This document shows, in pieces, positions 1 to 11,565 of a stretch of DNA of 64,000 nt. The position numbers were made by a program, and so were the translations under genes. Positions within the stretch are counted from its first letter, which is position 1, and every line of letters begins with the position of its first letter. The stretch comes from Nemophila menziesii (taxonomy: Eukaryota; Streptophyta; Magnoliopsida; Boraginales; Hydrophyllaceae). The notes beneath the pieces are model-generated. The model saw only the letters and a list, made by a program, of their open reading frames with translations, searched no databases and was not told where the DNA came from. The stretch lies in contig JARWIR010000047.1 of assembly GCA_029959085.1 (NCBI GenBank), positions 3,162,001 to 3,226,000 of the forward strand. The letters run 5' to 3'.

Positions 1-18
1 TTTTAAGTGTATTTACTA
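1..18. mobile_element. Right terminus of a MULE-like element, cut by window edge
   Basis: The first 18 bases match the right end of the element at 59249-61039 (AAGTGTATTTACTA). They are followed by the same flank that follows the copies at 26202 and 61039. Only this terminus lies inside the window. Confidence 0.7.
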
Positions 19-1029
19 CAAGATTTATAAAACTAACGGTTTTTAAGCGTCCTTGTCGAGCACAATGAAACTTCGCCATAAAAAACTCATAATATGACCA
101 ACTTATATATATATATAAACTATAAATATTTACAAGTTTATAAAATGTTTCCACCATATTATCGAAAATGGTACAAAATATATCATTTCATCGCTCTTAT
201 AAGCTCCCTTGTTTGAGGGTATTTTATCACAAATTTACTTTTAACTTGAGTATTAGAGTGCCACCAAAAGTATCTTTTTAAACATTTGTTACTTGTGCAT
301 GATACTACCATCTTGAAAAGGCCCAAAAGATCTCGAAACGCTATATGTGCTCATGGATGATGTTTATTATTCTATCACCAATCCAAACTAGTAAAATTAA
401 CTATATCTCTTGTGAGTTATCCTTATTCATAATGTAATTTAGCAATTGATGTCGTAAAACAACATTAGTGATCATCAACATCAAACTTTAATGCAATATG
501 TTATATTTAACTAGTATTATTAACTACAACAACTCTACTATTGATACATTCAATCATGTCTCAATAATTAGAGTATCAAAGGATCTTGTAACTATTCGAG
601 TTCATCTATTTGAAAAATCATATAGTTATAAAATTAAAATGGTAAAACCATACCTGAAAAATTTATTTGATCTTTAGAAACCCTAGTCGTGGCCTTATAT
701 ACCCATTTCAAAATATATAAACTATAGATTAAAAATGATTAACCAAGGTAAAAAACATCAACAAAATTCAAACATTAGAGAATCATAGATGCATATCATA
801 TTGTTAGGTGAATGAGTATTTTAAATGCCATTTAACCAGAAAAGTATCCATCGAGATAAATTAGACACAAACCGATTAAGACAAGAAGATAGAATTTTGT
901 GTTGTATCCAGAGAAAGATGAGATAATTATGAGGTACATGATATGATGAGTTGTATGCCAGAACTATAGATTAGGTTAATTCATACAAAAAACAAAGCTA
1001 ATTTGGCAACATTCTTAAAATAAATTAGT
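19..1029. repeat. Duplicated block A, first copy
   Basis: Non-coding AT-rich block beginning at the MULE right end and near-identical by eye to 61040-62050. It is also clearly homologous to 26203-27470, and more distantly to 17800-18500 and 20800-21310. It contains a short (TA)n run at 104-117. Bases 816-824 (GTATTTTAA) are the uninterrupted version of the site where a MITE sits at 27063. No convincing gene is seen. Confidence 0.85.
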
Positions 1030-1615
1030 CTATAAATCTATAAATCTAAGGCCATTCCAAGAACGCAACATTCTTATACTCACACCCGTGTCGTGGAACA
1101 TTAAGTCTATAAATCTAAGGCCATTACAAGAACGTAACATGTATTGAAAAATTAACGGAACAACAACAAAATAATTGGAGATCTTTAAAACCTCATTAAT
1201 CAAGATCTTTCTTGGCCTTACGGAACTTAAGACAAGCGTCCAAAAAGTAATCGACAAACACTTATAGAAACCAACATAAGAAACAATTGAATAGACAATA
1301 TAACCTTGATCATAATATTCACGAATACCTAAAAAACTAAACAGAGATGACATACAAGACTAACCTAACGAGAACTATAATCCCACAGGGACTCTTGACC
1401 TGAAAAGTAAAAAACAGATTTGACGAGAAATAAAGGTACCACCAGAATCGAAACAAGAGACAAAGCGATAAAAACTTACAACCTAAACATAGACTAGCAA
1501 GCTGCAATTCTAATCCAAAGTTGAAAACCATCAAAGACATAATAGAAACATAACAGATGTTGCGAATAAATTACATAAATACAAAAAAAATCAATCCATG
1601 TTTACCCATGTTACA
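1030..1615. repeat. Duplicated block B, with an internal 69-bp duplication
   Basis: Repeat block with recognisable relatives at 11570-12165, 15165-15790, 28050-28255, 40400-41040 and 62051-62645. A segment starting CTATAAATCTAAGG occurs at 1038 and again at 1107, a local direct duplication of 69 bp shared with the copy at 62 kb. A 107-codon minus-strand frame spans 1030-1353 and is kept in the last copy, but its repeated segment is only the 69-bp DNA duplication and diverged copies do not keep the frame. I do not call it a gene. Confidence 0.8.
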
Positions 1616-2383
1616 TTAAGACAGGAGAGTTAAATCCTAAGATAAAGAAGAGCCTAAGTTATCTTGTCTAATATATGGGAACCTAATATAGGGGTTTATA
1701 CTACAATTCTTGCATATTAAAGGGACCTTGCATTAGGGCTAAATTTTTTTTTTCTAATTTGTGTTTATTTTTTCTTTTATTTTATATAATAATAGTTGAA
1801 ATATAAATTAAATAATAAATATTATGATATACAGTTTACAGATCACAAATAGAATAAAGGAGATTCAAATGCTCAACATCCAAGTTTCTCAAAATAGGTA
1901 TGATTTTTCTTTTTGTGTTGTTTTTTCATAATATAGGAATTTGTAACGTAAATTTTTCACAATATAGGGACATACGATGCAATTTATGCTGAAAAATTGA
2001 TATTTCTTAAGTTCTTTAATCATGAACAATAAATTTGCATAAAATATTCAAATAATGTTTCTCCAACGATTTTAGGGAGTTTTAAGGTATCTTTAAAACT
2101 AATTTTTCACATTTCTTCTTGCTTATGTAGTTATATTTTGCATCTTTCTTTGGGTAAATAATAACTTATTTGGTCCATTATCTTGCAAAAGTAACATTTT
2201 AATCCCTTATCTATTGATATTTGTGACAATCTTAATCCTTTTATCTTGTAAATGTAACATTTTTGTCCCTTATTTTGTGACAACGTTTTCCTTTTTATTA
2301 TCTCCCTTATATTAGCCAAGTGACACATTTAAGGGTATATTGGTACCTTATCACATCTATTGTATAGTGACATGTGGGTTAAC
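1616..2383. repeat. Block C with left half of a foldback element, interrupted by the LINE
   Basis: It contains copies of the motif ATAATATAGGGAC at about 1930-1980 and, from about 2150, the left arm of the foldback MITE family seen complete at 6869-7190 and 12784-13164. The element stops at GGGTTAACC, where the LINE poly(T) begins. The paralogue at 29103 continues without interruption. Confidence 0.75.
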
Positions 2384-2789
2384 CTTTTTTTTTTATCGGC
2401 AAATCAAACTTTTTCATTATAAATCAACAAACCATGTTCATTAAGACTTTCCAAGCCTATTATCTAATTAGGCACATACATTAACAAACCTTAAAGCCCA
2501 ATAGTCAAATACATTAAAGTCCACTAGTCTAGATTTTACAAATTATTACAAGACTTAGACCCTTTAACCAATCTATCTAATACATCCATTGAGCCTTTGG
2601 TCTTTAATTTTAACACCTATAACTTCAAGCAAACTTGCACAATTATGCCTTCGATTAACTGTTCTTCACTTTGAATAGATCCACCATGTTCTCTACTATT
2701 TCATTAACTCCAAATGCTATAAATATAAGTAGAATAGAACAATATAATAATAGAACTTTGCTGAGAATTCATTGAGAAAAGGAACAAGA

Positions 2790-3400
2790 CATGAGTAGAT
2801 GATCACTATCTTCTGCAAATCTGTAATAGAAAACACATAGAGGACTAATTTGTAAACCTCATCCTATCATCCTAACTTTAGTGGGCAGTCTGTCCTGAAC
2901 TGCTACCCCATAAATAAAGGCACATATTGTGATGCAAAACATGTACCAAACCACACCACTTCAATTTACACTGTCTCTATCTTCACATATATAAGCCAAC
3001 ATTTTTTTAAATGACAATTTCTTTTTTATACTTTCAATCCACACTATCTCATATGCATTGTCATTGAGTTTAACTTCTTGAATAACTGGAAGTGCCTTCC
3101 CTATACATGGGGAAGCCTCGATCTGTCTCTACCATAGAACTCACTGACTGTTCTATTACAATTTATATTCAGATTACTCAACTACACTTTAAGAATCTCT
3201 TGGACACTTTTGACCACCTATCCACCCGTCCCTCACCATGAATGTACTTCTACGATTCCCTTCAATGTGATAGATAAGCGCATGAGCTAAGCTTCTAATT
3301 TTTAACAATTGTTTCCATATCCAAGTATGGTATTGTTTAGCTTCAATTCCCCAAATACATTTGCCGTGTAAAATATTTAATTGAGCCCACAAACTCTACA
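2790..3400 (-). pseudogene. LINE ORF2 C-terminal region (zf-RVT-like)
   Basis: Downstream of the RT on the minus strand, 3189-3392 encodes a stretch with WIWKQLLKIRSLA and HIEGNRRSTF, typical of the segment after RT in plant LINEs. At about 2790-2990 the minus strand gives a VAVQDRLPTK-type segment followed by DHLLMSCSFS, resembling the zf-RVT domain with its C/H ligands. Several stops separate these pieces. The domain call rests on motif resemblance. Confidence 0.65.
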
Positions 3401-3889
3401 AATTTGATCTTTGAGAATACATTTGCCATAAAATAGACAGAATACACACTTTATTTAGATCCTCTAAGTTAGGTATGGTTAGACCATCTGCTTCTTTGCT
3501 AGAACATATTGTTTTCTAGGAAATGTTTGCCCCTTGTGCTCCATCTGCATTACCTTTCCAAAAAAAACTAGTCATTTCTAGTTTAACATATATATAACCT
3601 GTTTAGGTGGCAAAAATATCCTGCACCTAAACCAAACCTTGCTCAGCAACACACACCTTATAAGTTCAACTCTCCTAGCATATGATAGCACTTTAGATGA
3701 ACATATCTCTATACTCTCGCATATCTTGTTAACAAGCTTATTTCCTTCAACAACACTCAGCTTTTTAGGAGTTTAATGGAACCCCCAAATACCTGACTGG
3801 AAGTTTACCTATTTTAATGTTGAGAATATCAGAGATTCTTTGCATACAATCCAACTGTCTGCCCCTAAAATATAACTCACTTTTGTGGT

Positions 3890-5040
3890 AATTTATATTA
3901 TCGCATGATATCCTAGAGAATAGATTAAGAGCATCTTTAATTATACAAGCTTACTTGACATCTGCCTTTAAAAAGATGAGTACATCATCATCAAAACACA
4001 TGTGATTTAATAATAAACTTCTGCATTTTTTATGATAACTAAATTTAGCCTTTTTAGTTAAATGATTTAATAAGCCAGTGAAAACCTCCATGGACATAGT
4101 GAACAAATATGGGGAGAGATGATCTCCTTGTCTAAGTTCTCTCTTCCATTTGAAATAGCCATAAGTTTCACCATTTACACAAACTGAGTATGAAGTAGTG
4201 CACACACATCTTGATCCAAACAATAAACTTTTCTAGAAATTCAAAAGCATAGCGTGTATGAATAAAAAATTTCAAATTCACTGAGTCATAAGCTTTTTGT
4301 AAGTCCAAGTTGATAGTACAGTTGAGATGAGAGGTTTTCTTATCATAATCCAGAACAATCTCTTGAGCAACTAAAATATTATCACTTATGAATCTTCAAC
4401 CTACATAAGATGCTTGATTAGTATATATAATAGTATATAATACCTTTTCAGCCATTTAGAGATACCTCTAGAGATAGCCTTGTAAGTAGTGTTTAAACAA
4501 GAAATTGGCCTAAACTTTGTAACTCTAGAGGCATTCTTCTCTTTGGGTATTAAGACAATATTAGTTGCATTGATTTGTCCAAGTCATTCTCCAGTTTGAA
4601 AGCAATGCTGAATAGCTGAGTTAAAGTCATCTTTAATAATTTCCAAAGAAGTTTTATAAAAACAAGAATTGAAGCCATCAAGACTTGGGCTTTTATGCTC
4701 ATTAATGGTGAATAATGCCTCCTTGATCTCTTTATCAGTAAAAGGAGGTGTTAATTCATTTTTCTGTTCATCATTTAAGGTCTTGTCAACAATATACTTT
4801 ATTGTATCAACAGAGCCGATTTCCTTATTTTCTTCACCGAGCCAAATAGCTTAGTATAATAAGTGATGAACTCATGTTTAATCATACTTGTATCAGTTAT
4901 AGTATCACCTCTATCATTTATCAAAGAAGTAACTTTGTTTCTAGCAATTCTTCCTTTGATGAGTTTGTAAAAATATTGTGAGTTACATCCATCTCATTTG
5001 TAAATGAAATATTTGCTTTTTGTTTCATGATTTTATGTTG
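3890..5040 (-). pseudogene. LINE reverse transcriptase (decayed)
   Basis: Reverse transcriptase of a plant L1-type element, which would copy the element RNA at a nicked target. Frames near 4980 on the minus strand give a pre-RT segment like those of plant LINEs (QYFYKLIKGRIARNK). Near 4500-4660 they give the RT motif with FRPISC, and at 3951-4223 the finger/palm region with LRQGDHLSPYLF and then CFDDDVLIF at the place of the catalytic F/YADD box, where D replaces A. Stops and frame changes occur between these segments, for example at about 4840 and 4400. It cannot encode a functional enzyme. Confidence 0.85.
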
Positions 5041-5070
5041 CACCATAATAGATTTTTCTAATTCATCATC

Positions 5071-5539
5071 TAACACTCTTCATCACTATATATCCTTGCG
5101 CGACATGTTTCTCTTTTTCTAAAATTTCATCAACGCCCGCTCTTTTTTTAAGGTAAACATACAAGATATTTATATATTTTTCCTTTTTAATCACTAGATC
5201 TTTCTTAAATTTCCACTTTTAAATTACTCATAACTACTAATCGACCCACTCTAATATTTAACATCCTTCAAATTATATTTTGATTCTATTTTTTATTTGA
5301 TATAACGATATACAAACATCAACAAATATACACATATTCATTGATACAATTAACAAAATGAAGGGATCTCATTTAGTAGTTATGAGTAATTTAAAAGTGG
5401 AAATTTAAGAAAGATCTAGTGAAAAAGGAAAAATATATAAAGATCTTGTATGTTTACCTTAAAAAAAGAGCGGCTTTGATGAAATTTTAGAAAAAAAGAA
5501 AGATGCCGCGCAAGGATATATAGTGATGAAGATTGTTAT
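5071..5539. repeat. Long inverted repeat (foldback), arms about 165 bp
   Basis: Left arm 5071-5239 and right arm 5374-5539 are reverse complements with few mismatches. Both carry CTTCATCACTATATATCCTTGCG-type outer and TAGTAGTTATGAGTAA-type inner ends, and the loop between them is 134 bp. A transcript through this region would fold into a long hairpin. Small arm-specific differences are visible, such as GCGGGCG versus GCGGC in the middle. It could be a foldback transposon or an inverted duplication. No target-site duplication was identified. Confidence 0.85.
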
Positions 5540-6255
5540 TATAATTTATGTTTTCTTTATCTGAGGCTAGCCCAGGCCTAAGGCAATCAAAGAAATTGTT
5601 TTGGTTCCCAAATTTTTCAAGGCTTGAGAAAAATATATACTATATATATAAAGCATTTGACTACTTAGGTGTAGGTATTAGGTTTCAAACTTACATTTTA
5701 TATTCAGTTATGTTATATAGTACATTAAATTAAGTTTTCAATTTGTAATAAGATAATATGATAGGTATTTTTTTTTGAATAGTTATTTGATAATTATATG
5801 TTTAAAAAAAGATTATCTTGATACTCAAGACATAGATTTTTTTTTTCATTTCAAAGGTCCACTTTTATATTACAAACAAGAACTATTCGATAATTCCTTT
5901 TATAATATTAAAATCCCTATTTTTTTCGCTTTAGATACCCGAAACGCTCGGTTGCCTTGTATTCAGAAACAAAATGTAAAACCAAAAACCTCAAAATATT
6001 CTTTAAAATCAAAACCATCTTCAATTACTGGTAAATAAATTTTGACACTTTATTCCTTATCTTGCAAAACTAACATCTTACTTTTTTACCCCGAATTTTT
6101 TTTTTAATAAAAAGGTCTTATGTTTGGCCAAGTTATCATTCCCACCTGTTATATATAACAATATTGTCAAGCTTTGATTTATATACTTTTTTGGTATGAA
6201 ATATTTTTTGTTATAAAATAAAATGTAGGTTATTTTGTATAATATATGAGAACAT
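5540..6255. other. AT-rich stretch without recognisable gene
   Basis: Open frames of 61-87 codons exist on both strands (for example 5775-6038 plus) but have low-complexity composition and no domain I recognise. No repeat copy elsewhere in the window is obvious. Probably old degraded element sequence. Confidence 0.5.
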
Positions 6256-7380
6256 AACATATGTATTTATAGTGATATTCTTGCATAATATAGGGACTTA
6301 TAATGCAATTAACTCATAAAGAAAAAAAACTCCTCCCTTTTTACAACTCCTTTTCTAAGAAAACAATTTTTATATCTTGCTTCAAGACTAAATATCATTT
6401 GCTGATTTGTGTTTTAAGTTTTATTCGGTTTTATTTAATACTAATACTTTGAAATATGAATCATATAATAAATCTTGTACTGTACAGTTTGCAAATCACA
6501 AAGGGAGCAAAGGAGATTAAGACGTTTAACACCAAAAATTCTCCAAATAGGTATGACTTTTACTTAAGCGTAATTTTTTCATAATATAGTAAATATAGGG
6601 ACCTATAATGCAATTTGTGCAAGAAAATTGTATCTTTTTGTTTTCGTGATAACATTAGTCCTTTATCTCGTAAATATGTCATTTGTGCCCCTTATATTTC
6701 AATTATGTGTCAATATTAGTCATTTTTCTGTATTTTCATTAGGTTATAAATGTTGGCTAGTAAAATACACTTTAGGGTATTTTTGTAATAAAACATATAC
6801 AATATCTTTAGAATGAATTTTTACATTTTTGTTTACTTATGTAGTTATGACATGCATCTTTCTATAGGTAAATAACTCATTTTGTACCTTATATAGCAAA
6901 AGTAACATTTTAATCTCTTATCTTTTGATATTTGTGACATGTTATCCCCTTTTTTTGTATTTCCCTTATATTAGTCAAGTGACATATTTAAGGGTATTTT
7001 TGATGTTTATCACTTCAACTAAACAATGACATGTGAGTTTAACCCATATAATGTAATAGAAATTAAAAAAAGGACCAACAATATCACAAAATCAAAAATA
7101 AAAAAAGTATGGATTAAAAGGTTATATTTACCAAATAAGGTACTAGGTTGTCAAAAGAATTCAAAAAAATAAAGGAATTAATAGGTTATTTATTCCTTTA
7201 GTTTTGTGTTCCACCCTTTACTTTTTTGTATGTAATTGTGTAATACAATAAATTATTTTCTAATTATTTTTATTTAAATATGTAAACAAATTTGTTTGCA
7301 GTTTAAAAAAAGATCTCTTGAAGAAGTTTATGCCTTTTGTGAGAACTCACTTTTCTTTCTCCATATTTTTCAATATGATA
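6256..7380. repeat. Block C, complete copy with foldback MITE
   Basis: It opens with ATAATATAGGGAC motifs. A foldback element of about 320 bp follows at 6869-7190. Its arms start AATAACTCATTTTGTACC and end, in reverse complement, AATAGGTTATT. After that, 7305-7365 contains the AGAAGTTTATGCC exon-like remnant that recurs in other block C copies. The whole block is closely related to the copy inside each unit of the array at 30469-39548. Confidence 0.75.
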
Positions 7381-7489
7381 TAATTTGTTTTTGTTTTTTT
7401 ACTTTGATTTATTATACTTTCAATCTTTGATTTTTTTTGGTACGAAATTTTGTTGGTTACATAATAAAATCTATATTATTTTGCCTAAT

Positions 7490-8340
7490 ATATGGGAAAC
7501 TATAGTACAATTTTTTATAACATATTGGGTTCATCCAATTCCTGCATAATATAGGATCTATAGTGCAATTAAACTATCAGTCCCTATGTTATGAAAAATT
7601 GCATTAAGTCCCTGTATTAGACAGATATTTGCACAATCGGTCACGATATTGATTTTTTAAAAATAGCTAGACTATAAGTCCCTATCTTATATAAAATAAG
7701 TTATATATTATCATATAAATTACCAATAATATTCATCAAAAATAAATAAATTAAAGCATAATAGATCAGGGCCACCACGAGGACTAATTATGGGATAATA
7801 TCTAAGTTTTAAGGACTATTTGTATAACTTTTAAAGTTGAAGGACCAATATGGTAAAAGGGGCATAGTTTAGGGAATATTTGTGAATTTTTCCTTCCCAA
7901 ATTGTAAATTTTTATACACTAAATAAATAATTGTGAGACTTATGAAGTTTAAATATTATGATTTTTTTAGAGGATAAAAAATATATGTTTATTCTATTAA
8001 CAAATCAAGATCGAATGGATTAGTGGGACTCTATCCAGTGTTAAAAAGAGGATGGTAAGTTTCTCGATACTAATAACTTATTTGGCTCCTTGTCTTTGCA
8101 TGTTTTGACTGTTTGGTCACTTATCTTGCAACTAAGTCCCTTGTCTTTTGATTTTGTGACAATTTTAGTCCCTTTTCATTATGTTACAATTTCACCTTAG
8201 CAAAATGACACTTTGGATGGTATTTTAGTCATTTATCACATAAGGGAAATACAACACGGACTAATTTTGTTACAAAATAAAACTTTAAGGGACTAAATTG
8301 TTAACAAAATGAAGGACGATATAGATTATTTATAGTTGAT
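7490..8340. repeat. Block D with a second foldback MITE (8071-8334)
   Basis: Bases 7490-7640 hold ATAATATAGG motifs in both orientations, which form an inverted pair. At 7840-7880 comes GGACCAATATGGTAAAAG, shared with 13870 and 29880. A foldback element at 8071-8334 begins TAATAACTTATTTGG and ends with its complement. No coding signal. Confidence 0.7.
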
Positions 8341-8342
8341 GC

Positions 8343-8735
8343 TTTTCTGCAGGCTGTATAAACTTATACGATTAATCTGAGTAAAAGCTAAGTTGTATTC
8401 TGAGAATGGTTTCATGTTTTCCTATCAGTGATCATGGAACACTTCTTAAGGACATAATGGAAAAGTGAGATATTTGTACTGTGATAAGGTTTTGAGCACC
8501 GACTTTTATTGTCTCAAATTCCATTTAGCTTGCATTCAAGGAGTCGTGTGTTCTTGCGGGAACATCCCTACAGATGTGAAGCTTGCTTGTCAAAATATGA
8601 TAATCCTTAAAAAAGCAAAATCAGCCATGTATGTTGGGAAAAGCTTCACACTCTCTGAAGAGAAAGAGAGTGCCAGCTGGCCTTACTTGAGCATCCACAT
8701 CAAGGACTCTAATGCAAAACGGTGAGATGGGCTGC
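8343..8735 (+). pseudogene. BED-type zinc-finger exon of a hAT-like/DUF659 gene (5' part)
   Basis: The open frame 8465-8725 reads like the N-terminal BED finger of plant DUF659 hAT-related proteins: YLYCDKVLST, then LKFHLACIQG, then the NIPTDVKLACQNMIILKKAKSA segment. BED fingers bind DNA in hAT transposases and their domesticated relatives. The usual C-x2-C pair appears to have lost its first Cys (Tyr in YLYC). The upstream in-frame piece at about 8400-8460 (SDHGTLLKDIMEK) is cut by a TGA. The frame ends just before a solo LTR; the 3' part resumes at 10274. Confidence 0.65.
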
Positions 8736-10273
8736 TGATGTCTCCTTATTTGTTATGAATTAATATTTGTTAGAGACATCATTTTTAGTGTTTTAGGAAG
8801 TTTTCTAGTCGATTTTACCATGAATTATTACACTTTCCTAATTCTAGTCTTGATTTAGTAAATTATTATTTTAAGAGCATATTGGGTTTAATTATTTATT
8901 TAGTGTGAAGTTTTAAAGATAATTATGGAGATTAATTAGATTCCAAGTCAAAGACTAAGAGATATGGAAAGAAGATAAGCATGATAATTGGAGATAAGGA
9001 AAGAAAAGCCAAAATATGGAAAATGAAAAGCTGCCATAAATCTAAATTCCAGCACCTACGACCACAAATCACCTTGTATCTCAAAATCGGTGAGGAATTT
9101 AGAGAAACAGTCAAGAGAAAAGTTAAAGATCTTTCTGGGACGATGAATTTCGACTACTCATACGTTTCAAACAGATAATAATTGAAGTTGTTAGGACCAA
9201 AACAAAAACAGGCCTTATTTCATGTTTTAGGGTTGCGAATTCGAGTTGGGCTAAGAGTCCACTACTTACCTTCTCCTTAAAAAAAACAAATTAGGGTTCC
9301 TAAACACCTATAAATACACCCTTATACCATTGTAAACATGTCCATGCTCAGTTCCAAGCTTAGGCTTAGTCCTTGCTTTCTCAGTTTTAAATAATTGCTT
9401 AGTCTTTTAAATTAATATCCATCCTTATTATCAAACTATTCATCCAAGGAGCAAGATGACCTATAGAGGAAGACAAGAAGAAGAAGTATGAGAGTGACAA
9501 ACTCCTATTCTACATATCACCTTCTCTATATTTAGGGTATTTAGCTATATATTTATGCTCAACCATATTTCTAAACTTTTATTCTGTAAGTTTTACTTTT
9601 AATTGTTGGGTTATTATTTTGTCTTAAATTCATAAACAGTATTTGTTGTTTTAATTGATTTGAGATTGGCGTATATTGTTATTATGTGTTTTGACTTATT
9701 GCTTTAAGCCCCAGATTTGGCCAATCTTAGGATTATTCTTAGTTATTGACAACACCACCAAAACATCTAATATTGATCCTTTGCCTAACTATATAGCCAT
9801 TAGAATTGATTTAATCATCAATCATTACTCAAGGTTTCTTTACCTAAGTTCCTTGGTAGTGGAGAGGTTGCTCCTAAGCCAAATAGAGGCTAGGTAGAAT
9901 TTAGATTCCTGGTTAATATATAATGCTTAATCTGTGACAGGTTAGAATAACAACTTAGTAAAATAGACCAATATTAGTAACCCTAATCTATTAGACTTAC
10001 ATTCATAATTATTTATCTGTATTCTTATTTATTATTTCTCATCAGATAGTTATTCATATTATTTTATTTTTTTATATTTTATTTTAAAAACATCTAAATT
10101 CATTTAAGCTTATTTAATACAAGTAGATATAACAGATTAAATCCTTACGAACGAACTTAACTTATCATTAAAACATACAAACGATCTGTGATACTTGCAG
10201 TGAGTTCAGTGGTTCTCAAGGGTGTGTGCTCTTTATTATTATCTATTATTTTATCACACCTTTGCCCCCACCA
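8736..10273 (+). mobile_element. Solo LTR of the Athila-like element family
   Basis: It begins TGATGTCTCC and ends CCCCCACCA, the same termini as the LTRs at 41155-42651 and 47703-49199 read on the minus strand, and is homologous along its 1538 bp (those are 1497 bp). A TATA box (TATAAATA, 9309-9316) lies at the matching place. Flanks GCTGC (8731-8735) and GTTGC (10274-10278) look like a 5-bp target duplication with one mismatch. No internal retroelement sequence adjoins it, so it formed by LTR-LTR recombination. Frames inside it are not genes. Confidence 0.9.
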
Positions 10274-10600
10274 GTTGCAGTATCGTGCTAGAAGCATGGG
10301 TTGGTCCTCTTTCGAATAAAACCCTAATAGAAGCTCTTGCTAATCACCTGAAAGGCACAATATACACCTCAATACGTTGGACATTTCAAGTTTGGACGGA
10401 AATTGTAATTAGATTATAAAGATATTTGATCAAGTTCTTGAGCAAGTCGGGGTTAACAACGTAATTCAAATCATTTCGTATTGTGCTTCACCTTTCATGA
10501 AAGAGCTTCGTAAATGGGTGATGGTTAAGTACACGACACTTTGTTGGACAGTGAGTGTGTCTTACTGCTGTAATGCTCAACATAATCTTGTCCATTGACT
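10274..10600 (+). pseudogene. DUF659 (hAT-like transposase) fragment, 3' part
   Basis: This continues the gene broken by the solo LTR. Translating 10300-10440 in shifting frames gives a KGTIYT / DISSLDGNCN-like segment. 10424-10560 then gives DQVLEQVGVNNVIQII followed by MKELRKWVM and YTTLCWT. That matches the DUF659 core, where a D-x-V-x-E-V-G segment precedes the strand V-x-QI(I/V). Frameshifts and a TAA in the middle show decay. The missing region between BED finger and DUF659 was probably lost before or with LTR insertion. Confidence 0.6.
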
Positions 10601-10780
10601 CGTTTAAAGATACAGTCGATATAGGAAAAAATATAGAGGTACAGGGTTCGAATCCCTTTCTGGACATGGGTAACCTAGTTCTGATTTACCGAATATGCAT
10701 GGGGAGGTGTGTATATTTCTTATGGAATTAGTTGTGGTGTGCAAAAACTAGCCCATGCACCCATATATATAAAAAAAATA
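10600..10780 (+). mobile_element. tRNA-derived SINE-like remnant
   Basis: Bases 10645-10655 are GGTTCGAATCC, an exact RNA polymerase III B box as in tRNAs. The sequence around it does not form a tRNA cloverleaf or acceptor stem. A weak A-box candidate lies about 35 bp upstream and an A-rich tail at 10771-10778 ends the segment. This is the layout of a plant SINE. No target duplication was found. Confidence 0.5.
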
Positions 10781-10854
10781 GATTACTTATACATTTAAAT
10801 ACAAAAAAATGCCCCTTCATCTAGCTTCTAGCTAAATTTATATGTGACAAATTT

Positions 10855-11565
10855 TTTCATTTTAATATATATTTTAATGAAATAAAAAATTTTATGTGTA
10901 ATTTTACCACAGGCAAAAGACTATGGGCTGCCTGACTTCGAATGAGATGTAACAACTCTTTCTCATATTTAATGTGTATTTTAAAGTTAATGTACATTTA
11001 GAATATATTTCTAATGTATATTAAAAGTTTAAAAAGAGAATGGTATTTTAATAATTATAAATGTAATAATTGTAAATCTTAATAAGTGAACATAATCTGT
11101 GAAAAAAAAAAGAGACAGTATTTAATAAAAAGAAATATATTTATTAATTTTATCCAAAAAATAAAATAAAATAGATTTATTTAGTAGTTATTTATAAAAA
11201 GATATCATAAAATCTATGACATTAAATTAATTGAGATAAATTCATCTTTTATTTTAATTAAGAATGATGTGTTATATGTAAAAAGTAATTTATTTCAATT
11301 ATTATATAAATAAAGATAATTTAAGAAGTAAAAAAATATTAAAGATAGTATCTTTAATAAACATTAAACCTGGTAGATCATGGTTGTCATTATCAACCTA
11401 CCCTATCATAAATCCACATTGAACTTAAGTAAATTATATCCGTATAAATAAAATTGTTTTATCCTATACCACCCTAAATGATGGAATAGGTGGAACAAGG
11501 TGACTTTAAAATAACGTTATGACAAAGTAAAATGCACAATAACTTGGATACGTATAATACTCACA
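10855..11565. repeat. Block E, first copy
   Basis: AT-rich non-coding block homologous to 14365-15165 and 39625-40400. Shared landmarks are AATGAAATA near the start, AAGAAATATATT in the middle and the ATAACTTGGATA segment near the end. Confidence 0.75.

Larger units (their letters stand above)
2384..5070 (-). mobile_element. 5'-truncated L1-type LINE (non-LTR retrotransposon)
   Basis: A T-run at 2384-2394, which is the poly(A) tail on the minus strand, marks the 3' end. Going upstream on the minus strand come a 3' UTR, a zinc-finger/RVT C-terminal region (about 2790-3400) and a reverse transcriptase domain (about 3900-5040). Plant L1 elements also carry an apurinic endonuclease domain upstream of RT. 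It is absent here, so the copy is 5'-truncated at about 5070, where an inverted repeat starts. The copy at 63417-63873 holds only the 3' end. Confidence 0.85.

Noticed and set aside
1030..1353. 107-codon minus-strand frame, also at 62062-62385
   Set aside because: The identity of the two copies reflects recent duplication. The repeated peptide in it is only a 69-bp DNA duplication, and diverged block B copies do not keep the frame.
8465..8725. Intact host zinc-finger gene
   Set aside because: It lacks one zinc ligand, has an upstream stop, ends at a solo LTR and its 3' part is frameshifted.
10640..10660. tRNA gene
   Set aside because: Only the B box is present. No acceptor stem, anticodon arm or CCA-side pairing could be found.
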